The notes below the pieces were generated by a model that ran no database searches, was not told where the DNA came from, and saw only the letters and a list, made by a program, of their open reading frames with translations. Below, piece by piece: positions 33,394 through 40,137 of a stretch of DNA of 64,000 bases. Positions within the stretch are counted from its first letter, which is position 1, and each line of letters begins with the position of its first letter. Source of the DNA: Kitasatospora sp. DSM 101779. GTDB lineage: Bacteria > Actinomycetota > Actinomycetes > Streptomycetales > Streptomycetaceae. The stretch covers positions 7,089,174 through 7,153,173 of the forward strand of contig NZ_JAHTIK010000001.1 in the NCBI RefSeq assembly GCF_025655475.1, in the 5' to 3' direction. The position numbers and the translations under genes are program-made.

Positions 33394-33768
33394 TCAGGAA
33401 CCGCGCAGACGCTCGATCTCCCGGCGGTCGCGCTTGGTCGGTCGGCCGGTGCCGCGGTCGCGCAGGGCCGTCGGCGCGGCGAACTCGCGCGGCGGCGGGG
33501 GCGGCGAGTGGTCGACGTAGCACTGCGCCGCGATCTCGGCGCCGACCCGCTTGCGGATCAGCCGGGAGACCACGACGACCCGCTCCCGGCCGTCGTACCG
33601 CAGCCGGACCTCGTCCCCGGGCTTCACCGTCTGCGCGGGCTTGGCCCGTTCGTCGTTCACCCGCACGTGTCCGGCCCGGCAGGCCGCCGAGGCCATCGAA
33701 CGCGTCTTCAGCAGCCGGACCGACCAGATCCAGCTGTCCACCCGTACCGGGCCCTCGTCCTCCGCCAT
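33394..33768 (-). CDS. S4-domain RNA-binding protein (Hsp15-like)
   Basis: A 124-residue protein. The S4 RNA-binding fold is RVDSWIWSVRLLKTRSMAS through AGHVRVNDERAKPAQTVKPGDEV, as in Hsp15, which in E. coli rescues stalled 50S subunits with nascent chain. A basic tail (GRPTKRDRREIERLRG) adds RNA affinity. Length fits the family. The ATG at 33768 is the family start. Single-gene unit with its own terminator. Confidence 0.88.
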   Translation of the reverse strand: MAEDEGPVRVDSWIWSVRLLKTRSMASAACRAGHVRVNDERAKPAQTVKPGDEVRLRYDGRERVVVVSRLIRKRVGAEIAAQCYVDHSPPPPPREFAAPTALRDRGTGRPTKRDRREIERLRGS

Positions 33769-33930
33769 ACCCCGAGCCTAGACGCCGTCCCGACCCGCGC
33801 CGAAACCCCGGCACCGCGGTGGCCCCGCACACCGGCCGGTCGTTGCACAACGTGCCCGGTCCGGCACGGCAGGTTAGCCTGACGGGAGGACCGCCGCACC
33901 GGTGGTCCAACCGCCGAAAGGACGCCCGCG

Positions 33931-34245
33931 GTGTTCGTGCCCGACGAGAGTGAGCCCCTGTCCGACCGCTGTGCCCGCCCCGCCGACCTGCGGCACGCGG
34001 TCGGCACCCGGGACGTGTTCCCGATCGGTGAGCCGGCCGGCGGCGCGGGCCACCCGCACCACCGGGACGCACCCCGCCTGGTCGTCGAGTGGGACGGCCG
34101 CACCTGGCAGCCCGTGGCGATCGCCGACAGCTGGGCCGCCGCCCACCAGATGATCGTCGGCGACGGGCGGCCCCCGGTCTTCCCACAGGTCTCCGGCCGG
34201 CTGCCGGTGTTCCGGCCCGAGCCGCGCGGCCGCCACAACGACTGA
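33931..34245 (+). CDS. Small actinomycete protein, possibly DUF6087-like
   Basis: A 104-residue soluble protein. The segment HHRDAPRLVVEWDGRTWQPVAIADSW ... is reminiscent of small Streptomyces proteins with a D-x-PR-x5-WDG-x-W pattern (DUF6087-type), but I cannot confirm the family. GTG start after AAAGGA. It may be co-transcribed with nothing else; a hairpin follows the stop codon. Confidence 0.6.
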   Translation: MFVPDESEPLSDRCARPADLRHAVGTRDVFPIGEPAGGAGHPHHRDAPRLVVEWDGRTWQPVAIADSWAAAHQMIVGDGRPPVFPQVSGRLPVFRPEPRGRHND

Positions 34246-34257
34246 GCCGTGTGCCCC

Positions 34258-34277
34258 GCCGGGCCGACCGGCCCGGC
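34258..34277 (+). terminator. Hairpin after the 33931 gene
   Basis: GCCGGGCC and GGCCCGGC form a perfect 8-base stem with loop GACC, starting 13 bases after the stop codon. Confidence 0.6.
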
Positions 34278-34351
34278 CGCTACGCACAACGGGTGGTCGT
34301 CGGGGCCCGGCGCGGCCCCGCCGTGCGTGCCCGCACCGCATCGAGGTGACC

Positions 34352-34798
34352 ATGGCCGCTATGAGCCCTGACCGCGCACCGGGCCCGGCCCGGACCCCGT
34401 ACGAGATCGCCAATGCCGTGGGCGAGGAGATCCGCGTCCTCAACCACCGGACCGCCGTGGGAATCGGGGCCTTCCCCGACCCGACCAGCGTGCACGACGT
34501 GGTGACGGCGCTGCACGCGATCCTCTTCCACCTGCCGCAGGCGCTGGCGCAGGCCGCCGCCGGGCTCGCCGCGATCCCCGCGGGGGAGATCAAGGTGGCG
34601 CTGCCCGACGGCGAGGGGGACACCTCGGCCGCCCGGCAGGCCCGGGTCTCCGAAGAGCTGGCACGGGCCGCCGAGACCCTGGAGGTCGCCCGGGCGCACG
34701 TCGCGGCCGCCTCCGCCTTCACCAGCGGCCTGGACCGCACCGTCCCGATCGTGGACGACGACCCGCTGGACGACCTGGTCGCCGCCTTCCACGACTGA
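34352..34798 (+). CDS. Hypothetical helical protein
   Basis: A 148-residue soluble protein predicted to be mostly alpha-helical (HDVVTALHAILFHLPQAL, SEELARAAETLEVARAHVAA). No known domain recognised. The ATG at 34352 follows GAGGTG; the ATG at 34361 is an alternative. Codon position GC pattern is like its neighbours, so it is probably a real gene. It is convergent with the YchJ-type gene. Confidence 0.6.
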   Translation: MAAMSPDRAPGPARTPYEIANAVGEEIRVLNHRTAVGIGAFPDPTSVHDVVTALHAILFHLPQALAQAAAGLAAIPAGEIKVALPDGEGDTSAARQARVSEELARAAETLEVARAHVAAASAFTSGLDRTVPIVDDDPLDDLVAAFHD

Positions 34799-34828
34799 TC
34801 CGGCCCGTCCAGGACGAAGCAGCGGTGA

Positions 34829-35245
34829 TCAGTCCTCCGGGAGCGCCGCCACGTACACCCAGGCGCCGTCCAGCCGGACGAAGGTGCTGTGCTCCTCCAT
34901 GGCCCCCGGCTCGCCGCCGTCCGTGAAGTGCGCCCGGAACCGCACCGTCCCGGCGGTGTGGAACGGCCCGCCCTCCGTCGTCCCCAGGACCTCCAGCCCC
35001 GTCCAGTGCAGCCCCGGGTCGAACCCGATCCGGGGCGGCCTGGTGTCCGGGTGCCAGGTGCGCAGCAGGTAGAGCCCGTCCTGGACGGCGAAGGCGCTGT
35101 AGCGCGAGCGCATCAGCTGCTCCGCGGTGCCCGCCGCCGCCTCGCCGCGGTGTAGCCGTCCGCAGCAGCCGCCGTAGGGCCCGCCCAGGCCGCACGGGCA
35201 GGGGTCGGCGGGGGAGAATCGGGGGTGGCGGCGGCGCTTCGACAT
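34829..35245 (-). CDS. YchJ/UPF0225-family protein with SEC-C-like zinc motif
   Basis: A 138-residue protein. The N-terminal DPCPCGLGGPYGGCCGRLH is a Cys-rich SEC-C-type metal site; SRYSAFAVQDGLYLLRTWHP is the YchJ hallmark, followed by an NTF2-like beta domain. Family function is unknown. The ATG at 35245 (MSKRRRHPRF) is preferred over an ATG three codons earlier. Confidence 0.9.
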   Translation of the reverse strand: MSKRRRHPRFSPADPCPCGLGGPYGGCCGRLHRGEAAAGTAEQLMRSRYSAFAVQDGLYLLRTWHPDTRPPRIGFDPGLHWTGLEVLGTTEGGPFHTAGTVRFRAHFTDGGEPGAMEEHSTFVRLDGAWVYVAALPED

Positions 35246-35367
35246 GCGTCCCATTCTGCCGGTCGCGCCGCCCGCCCCCGGAACTCGGGGCCGGGTGCTG
35301 CAACTGCCCGGCCGCGGCCCACGTCTCTTCGGGTGAGGGATCCAGGCGCGGCCCGAGGAGGCGCATC

Positions 35368-35952
35368 ATGCGACGGTGGATCACGATCCCGATGGCACTC
35401 GTTCTCGCCGGCACCGGTGCCGTGGTGGTACCGGCCGCGGCATCCGCGACAACACCTGCGGCGACGGTGACCACATGCCCGACCGGTTGGGGCAGCCTGC
35501 CGAAGGCAGCGAACCCCGCCACCGGGCAGCACCCGCTGACCAACATCCGCACCGGCCAGCATCCGTGCTGGGACCGCATGGTGCTCGACATCCCCGGCAC
35601 GACGCCCGCCGGCCACGTGGGCTACCGCGTCCAGTACGTCCCGTCGCTGATCCAGGACGGTTCGGGCCGGACGATCCCGGTGAGCGGCGGCGCGATCCTC
35701 GAGATCGTGGTCGTGGCACCGTCCTACGACCCGTCGACCGGTGCGCCGGTCTACCCGGCGAAGGCCGGCCAGTCGCTGCCCGGTGTGAACCTCAGCGGCT
35801 ACCGCACCTTCAAGGACGCCAAGTTCGGCGGCAGCTTCGAGGGCCAGAGCCAGGTGGGCCTCGGTGTGCGGGCCCGACTGCCCTTCCGGGTCTTCCAGTT
35901 GGACAACCGACTGGTGATCGACGTGGCGCACAGCTGGAACGCCACCTTCTGA
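35368..35952 (+). CDS. Secreted AMIN-like domain protein
   Basis: A 194-residue exported protein with a signal peptide ending at about ASA (residue 27). The rest is a single beta-rich domain: CWDRMVLDIPG, GYRVQYVPSLIQDGSGRTI, FEGQSQVGLGVRARLPFRVF, and DNRLVIDVAHSW. This matches AMIN-like secreted proteins of actinomycetes, a fold that in other bacteria binds peptidoglycan or envelope partners. GAGGAGG precedes the ATG. A perfect terminator follows. Confidence 0.78.
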   Translation: MRRWITIPMALVLAGTGAVVVPAAASATTPAATVTTCPTGWGSLPKAANPATGQHPLTNIRTGQHPCWDRMVLDIPGTTPAGHVGYRVQYVPSLIQDGSGRTIPVSGGAILEIVVVAPSYDPSTGAPVYPAKAGQSLPGVNLSGYRTFKDAKFGGSFEGQSQVGLGVRARLPFRVFQLDNRLVIDVAHSWNATF

Positions 35953-35982
35953 GCCCTACGGGCACGGCACGGGTGAACACAG

Positions 35983-36016
35983 GCTCCCCGGCCGGGTGCG
36001 GACCCGGCCGGGGAGC
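35983..36016. terminator. Bidirectional terminator, perfect 15-base stem
   Basis: GCTCCCCGGCCGGGT (35983-35997) pairs with ACCCGGCCGGGGAGC (36002-36016), loop of four. It separates the convergent AMIN-like and beta-helix genes. Confidence 0.9.
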
Positions 36017-36033
36017 GTTCGTGCGGTCGAGGC

Positions 36034-38250
36034 CTACGGGAAGGCGACCAGGTTCGCCACGTTCGACGAGGAGTTGGACGGGCCCCCGGTCGAGTCGATC
36101 ACGTGGTTGATGGTGCCGGTGCCGCCCAGCGACACGGTCACCATGTCGTGGAAGCGCACCCCGGAGCGGTCCGGCGCCTCGAGGGCGTGCTCGGCCACCA
36201 CCGACGGGTCGGCGTTGAAGTAGCAGTAGCTGCCGAGCCCCCATGCCTCGTGGTTGGTCACCGAGTCGGCGACCTTGTAGGCGGCGTAGCCGCGGGTCGC
36301 ACCGTTCATCCAGGCCGACTGGTTCGGCGGGTCGTACGGCATCTCGTTCTGGAAGAAGTACGTCCGGCCGCCGTTGCCGTTCCAGACCACCTGGGTCTGC
36401 TGGTAGTGCTCGACGAACAGGCCGTACACGGTGACGTTGGCGCCGTTGACGGTCAGGCCGTTGGCGGCGGTGTTGCTCGTCCAGCCGACGCCGCTGCCGT
36501 GGTCGGCGCGCCAGATCCACATGTGGTCGCCGACGACGTTGTTGCTGTTCACCACCAGCGACTGGGTGGCCCGGCCGACGCCCGCGCCGCCGACCCGGAA
36601 GAACACGTCGTGCAGTGAGGTCGGGTTCGCGGAGTGGTCGGCGGCGGACCCGGCCGGGCCGACCTGCATCAGCATCGCGGAGTTGGTGGTGCCGGCGTCG
36701 ATCAGCAGGCCGGCCACCTTCACCCCGTCCACGTCGGCGACGGTCATCGCGGTGACGCCGTTGTCCGGGACGAGCGTGGCCAGGCCCAGGCCCAGCACCA
36801 CGGTGTCCGCACGGGTCACGTCGATCGCCCGGTCGAGGTGGTAGACGCCCGGGGTGAACAGCAGGTTCCTGCCCTGGCCGAGCGCGGCGTTGATGTCGGC
36901 GGCGGTGGCACCGGGCTTCACGATGAAGAACTGGTCGATCGGCAGTGAGCCGCCCTGCTGCGCCCCGCCCGCCCAGGTGGTGCCGCTGCTGCTGCTGCGC
37001 AGCGCCGGGACGAACACCTTGTAGGCGCCGGCCCCGTCCACGTACAGGAAGGGCTTCTCGCGGACGACCGGGGTCCGGTCGACGGTGGTGTAGGGCGGGC
37101 TGGGAAAGGAGTTCGCCGGGGCGTTGACGTCGCCGACGAAGACCATGTTCCAGTTGGAGCCCGTCCAGCTGCCCCACTGGGTGTTCCGGGAGAGCCACTG
37201 CTGCTGGGAGCCGGAGCGGACCTGGCCGTCGATCTTCGAGTCGGCGATGAAGCCGCCGCTCGACCAGCCGCCGTCGTCCAGCTGGAGGTTGCCGCGGACG
37301 TGCATCCGCCGGTACGGCGCGGCCTGCGAGACGGCCCAGCGGTCGGTGCCGCCCGTGGGGTTGACCGAGAGGTTCTCCGCGGAGCGCCAGAAGTTCTGGG
37401 TGGCGTTGCCCTGGAACCAGTCCGCCTCGGCGTGCACGGCGCCGTTGATCGTGACGTCGTCGGGGGAGAGGCCGAGCCCGGCGACCTGGGTGTAGAAGCC
37501 GACGTTGGCGTCCACGCCGTAGCTGCCGGGTTTGAACAGCAGGGCCTGGCGCTGGGCGCCGAACTGATTGGTCTCCTGCTGGGAGAAGACCGAGTTCAGC
37601 TTCGCCTGGATTGTCGAGGCGGGCATCGACGGGTCGAAGACCGTCACGTTGGGCCCGAAGTCCGGGGTGCCGGGCGGGTTCTGGCTGCCGCTGCCGAAGG
37701 AGAAGGACTGCGCGGCCGTCCCGTTGCAGGTCCACTGCTGGAGCTGGACGGCGTCCGCGGTGGAGGCGCTCGGCACGTCCAGGCACTTGCCGCTGTTGCG
37801 GTTGACGAAGTGGTAGGCGCCGCCGGCCTCGGCGACCGCCTGCCACTGCTGGTTGAGGCCGCCGCCGTACGTCCAGAGCTGGATCTTCGCGCCGTCCGCG
37901 GTGGACACGTCGGTGACGTCGAGCACCTTGCTGGTGTCGTTCCGGGCGTTGATGCGGACGTAGCCGCCACCGGCGTCCTGGAACTGCCACTGCTGGGCGC
38001 CGGTGCCGTTGCAGCCGTACTGCTGCACGGCGGTCCCGTTGGCGGTCGCGGCGGCCGCGGCGTCCACGCACTTGCCGCTGTGCTGCGCGACGAGGGCGGT
38101 GGATCCGGTGGGCAGGCCGGCGGCCTGCGCCGCCTGGCCCTGGACGAGCAGCACGGCGGTGGACGCCGAGGCGATCAGGCCGACGGCGGTGACCAGCGGC
38201 AGGGCCCGGCGCCGGGCGTGCGCCCGCCGGTGCACGGGTGGGGTTGGCAT
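36034..38250 (-). CDS. Secreted ricin-lectin + beta-helix carbohydrate-active protein (GH55-like)
   Basis: A 738-residue secreted protein. A signal peptide (to about residue 43) precedes a ricin B-type lectin (CBM13) trefoil with three Q-x-W/F repeats (GAQQWQF, NQQWQAV, AQSFSF; about 45-185). The remainder is a right-handed beta-helix: FKPGSYGVDANVGFYTQVAG, ADWFQGNATQNFWRSAENLS, LLFTPGVYHLDRAIDV. Close relatives are often mislabelled adenylyl cyclase; the fold and repeats resemble GH55-type exo-glucanases, but I cannot identify the catalytic acid with confidence. The ATG at 38250 follows AGGAG. It lies 32 bases after the chitinase gene and is probably co-transcribed with it. Confidence 0.8.
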   Translation of the reverse strand: MPTPPVHRRAHARRRALPLVTAVGLIASASTAVLLVQGQAAQAAGLPTGSTALVAQHSGKCVDAAAAATANGTAVQQYGCNGTGAQQWQFQDAGGGYVRINARNDTSKVLDVTDVSTADGAKIQLWTYGGGLNQQWQAVAEAGGAYHFVNRNSGKCLDVPSASTADAVQLQQWTCNGTAAQSFSFGSGSQNPPGTPDFGPNVTVFDPSMPASTIQAKLNSVFSQQETNQFGAQRQALLFKPGSYGVDANVGFYTQVAGLGLSPDDVTINGAVHAEADWFQGNATQNFWRSAENLSVNPTGGTDRWAVSQAAPYRRMHVRGNLQLDDGGWSSGGFIADSKIDGQVRSGSQQQWLSRNTQWGSWTGSNWNMVFVGDVNAPANSFPSPPYTTVDRTPVVREKPFLYVDGAGAYKVFVPALRSSSSGTTWAGGAQQGGSLPIDQFFIVKPGATAADINAALGQGRNLLFTPGVYHLDRAIDVTRADTVVLGLGLATLVPDNGVTAMTVADVDGVKVAGLLIDAGTTNSAMLMQVGPAGSAADHSANPTSLHDVFFRVGGAGVGRATQSLVVNSNNVVGDHMWIWRADHGSGVGWTSNTAANGLTVNGANVTVYGLFVEHYQQTQVVWNGNGGRTYFFQNEMPYDPPNQSAWMNGATRGYAAYKVADSVTNHEAWGLGSYCYFNADPSVVAEHALEAPDRSGVRFHDMVTVSLGGTGTINHVIDSTGGPSNSSSNVANLVAFP

Positions 38251-38282
38251 GGGGATCGCTCCTGTTCTGTCGGGGCGCGGCG

Positions 38283-39704
38283 TCAGGCCGGCAGGGTCCA
38301 CTGCTGGTTGGCGCTGCCGAAGCAGTCCCAGATCTGCAGCCGGGTGCCGTTGGCGGAGCTGGGCCCGGTGGCGTCCAGGCAGCGGCCGGAGACGGGGTTC
38401 ACCAGGGTCTTGTCGGCGCGGGCCTGCCACTGCTGGGCGCCGGTGCCGTTGCAGTCGTAGAGCTGCACCTGGGTGCCGTTGGCGGTGCCGGCGGCGGTGA
38501 CGTCCATGCACTTGCCGAGCGCGCGGACCGTGCCGTCGGTGCCGACCGTCCAGGTCTGCGCGGCGGTGCCGTTGCAGTCGTACAGCTGGATCGCGGTGCC
38601 GTTGGCGCTGTTCGCCGCGGCCACGTCCACGCATGTGCCGCCGTAGCCGGTGATCCGGCCGGTGCGGCCGGTGGGCGGCGGGGTGGTGCCGCCGGTCAGC
38701 GCGTCGAAGGTCCTGGTGAACTGGTACGCGGACTGCGGGGTGCCGCTGCAGGAGTCGGAGAGGGTGCCGTTGGCGGCGCAGGCCCTGTCGCGGCCGATCG
38801 CCCAGAAGGCGAGCTGCTGGATGCCGTGCGAGGCGGCGAAGGACTCCAGGGTCGAGGCGTTGCCGGTGGTGAAGACCTCGGCGGTGGTGTCGTTGACCCC
38901 GATCATGGGGGTGTTGCCCTCCATCGCCCACAGCTGGTCGGAGGTCTTGCCCGGCCAGATCTGGCCGAGCTGGGTGTGCAGGCCGTTCGCGGCGTTGATC
39001 GCGGCCTGCCCCATGTCCATGGCCGGGCCGTAGTCCATGGTCATGATGTTGACCATGTTGACGTCGAGGCCGCGGCTCTTGGCGTTGTTCAGCAGGCTGA
39101 TCGAGTTGGACTCCAGGCCGGACGGGCTGACCGGCAGTGTGTAGTTGACGGCGAGCCGCTTGCCGGCCGCCGCGTACTGCTGCTGGAGGGCGGCCAGCGC
39201 CTGGTTGCGGCGGTCGTTGGCGGCGGTGTCGTTCAGCGCCGAGCCCTCGATGTCGAGGTCGATCCGGGTCAGGCCGAGGGTGTCGACGACCCGCTTGTAC
39301 TGGGCCTGCAGCGCCGGGACGCTGGTGCAGGCCTGGCCGAGCTCGGTGCCGGCCGCGCCGCCGAAGGAGGCGATCACGTCGCCGCCGGCCGAGCGGAGGC
39401 CGTTGATCGCGCTCTGCCAGGAGGCGTCGGCTATGTCGGTGTTGCCGTTGAAGGTGGCGGTGCAGCTCCCGTTGCTGATCACGAAGGCCAGCGTGAAGTA
39501 CTTGAGGCCGGTGGCGTTGCGCACATCGGTCATCACCGAGGGCGAGTTCCAGGTCTCCAGGTAGGGGGCGGCGAAGTGGGCCGGGAAGCCCGGGCCGGGG
39601 TTTGCTGCGGCGGCGGCCGGCGAGCCGCCGGCGATCAGCAGGGCGGCGGCCGTCGCGGGCAGCGCGACCGCCGTCGCCGCGGTGCGGACAAGGGTGCGGA
39701 TCAA
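38283..39704 (-). CDS. Secreted GH18 chitinase with C-terminal ricin-type lectin
   Basis: A 473-residue secreted enzyme. Signal peptide to about residue 34; GH18 barrel about 40-330; Gly-Thr-Pro linker (TGGTTPPPTGRTG); then a ricin-lectin trefoil (TAAQTWTV, GAQQWQA, ANQQWTLP). Catalytic motif is IDLDIEGSA with D149, D151 and proton donor E153; the first Asp of the longer DxxDxDxE pattern is Thr. VNIMTMDYGP gives the conserved barrel Met/Asp/Tyr. No ATG or GTG lies near the signal peptide; the TTG at 39704 follows GGAGGAGA with 7-base spacing and is the chosen start. A promoter with a DasR-like operator lies about 255-310 bases upstream. Confidence 0.9.
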   Translation of the reverse strand: MIRTLVRTAATAVALPATAAALLIAGGSPAAAAANPGPGFPAHFAAPYLETWNSPSVMTDVRNATGLKYFTLAFVISNGSCTATFNGNTDIADASWQSAINGLRSAGGDVIASFGGAAGTELGQACTSVPALQAQYKRVVDTLGLTRIDLDIEGSALNDTAANDRRNQALAALQQQYAAAGKRLAVNYTLPVSPSGLESNSISLLNNAKSRGLDVNMVNIMTMDYGPAMDMGQAAINAANGLHTQLGQIWPGKTSDQLWAMEGNTPMIGVNDTTAEVFTTGNASTLESFAASHGIQQLAFWAIGRDRACAANGTLSDSCSGTPQSAYQFTRTFDALTGGTTPPPTGRTGRITGYGGTCVDVAAANSANGTAIQLYDCNGTAAQTWTVGTDGTVRALGKCMDVTAAGTANGTQVQLYDCNGTGAQQWQARADKTLVNPVSGRCLDATGPSSANGTRLQIWDCFGSANQQWTLPA

Positions 39705-39770
39705 GGCTGTCTCCTCCTGCCCCGGGCGGTTCGCCGGGGCGTGGTGGGGGTGAGGATCAGGGACCTTTGC

Positions 39771-39785
39771 GTTCACGAAGTGAAC
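39771..39785. promoter_or_regulatory. Perfect palindrome GTTCAC-GAA-GTGAAC in chitinase leader
   Basis: A 15-base interrupted palindrome ends 67 bases before the TTG start of the chitinase gene. It lies downstream of the proposed promoter. It could bind a dimeric regulator or form a hairpin in the mRNA leader. Confidence 0.5.
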
Positions 39786-39853
39786 ATGGTGCAGCTCTCG
39801 ACGCCTGGCCGGCAGATCGACCGTCCGACGGGCGACTTGGCTGCGGTGGTGCG

Positions 39854-39876
39854 GACGGATCGTCCTCCGATCCGTC
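39854..39876. promoter_or_regulatory. Inverted repeat GACGGATCG/CGATCCGTC in chitinase leader
   Basis: Perfect 9-base arms (39854-39862, 39868-39876) with a 5-base loop. Just upstream, CACCAACT is repeated at 39894-39901 and 39912-39919 (18-base period). Function unknown; hairpin or operator. Confidence 0.45.
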
Positions 39877-39957
39877 AAAGTCCGCCCTTCTGCCACCAAC
39901 TGGTGTTGTGTCACCAACTCGTTCAGGGCGCGGAGGGCGGCGAGCGGGCCCCGGCGA

Positions 39958-40015
39958 ATTGGTCTGGACCCTTTTTCAGAACGTGAAGTTAGGCCCGTTG
40001 AACCATTCGCGTCAA
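39958..40015 (-). promoter_or_regulatory. Chitinase promoter with DasR-like operator
   Basis: On the minus strand TTGACG (40015-40010), an 18-base spacer and TAACTT (39991-39986) form a good vegetative-type promoter. Directly downstream, GGTCCAGACC (39961-39970) is the core of a 16-base site (39958-39973) matching the DasR consensus at 12 positions and resembling the known 12-base direct repeats of Streptomyces chitinase promoters. It predicts a leader of roughly 275 bases before the TTG start. Confidence 0.6.
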
Positions 40016-40137
40016 CCCCCGTGCGTACAGAACCCGAAGGCAGAACGCCCGGTCACTCTCCGTGTCCCGGGGCGCCGACACCCGGGGAGCGGTGGAGTAT
40101 GAGGAAGAGAGGAGACCACCGGACGGGGTGAGACGCG

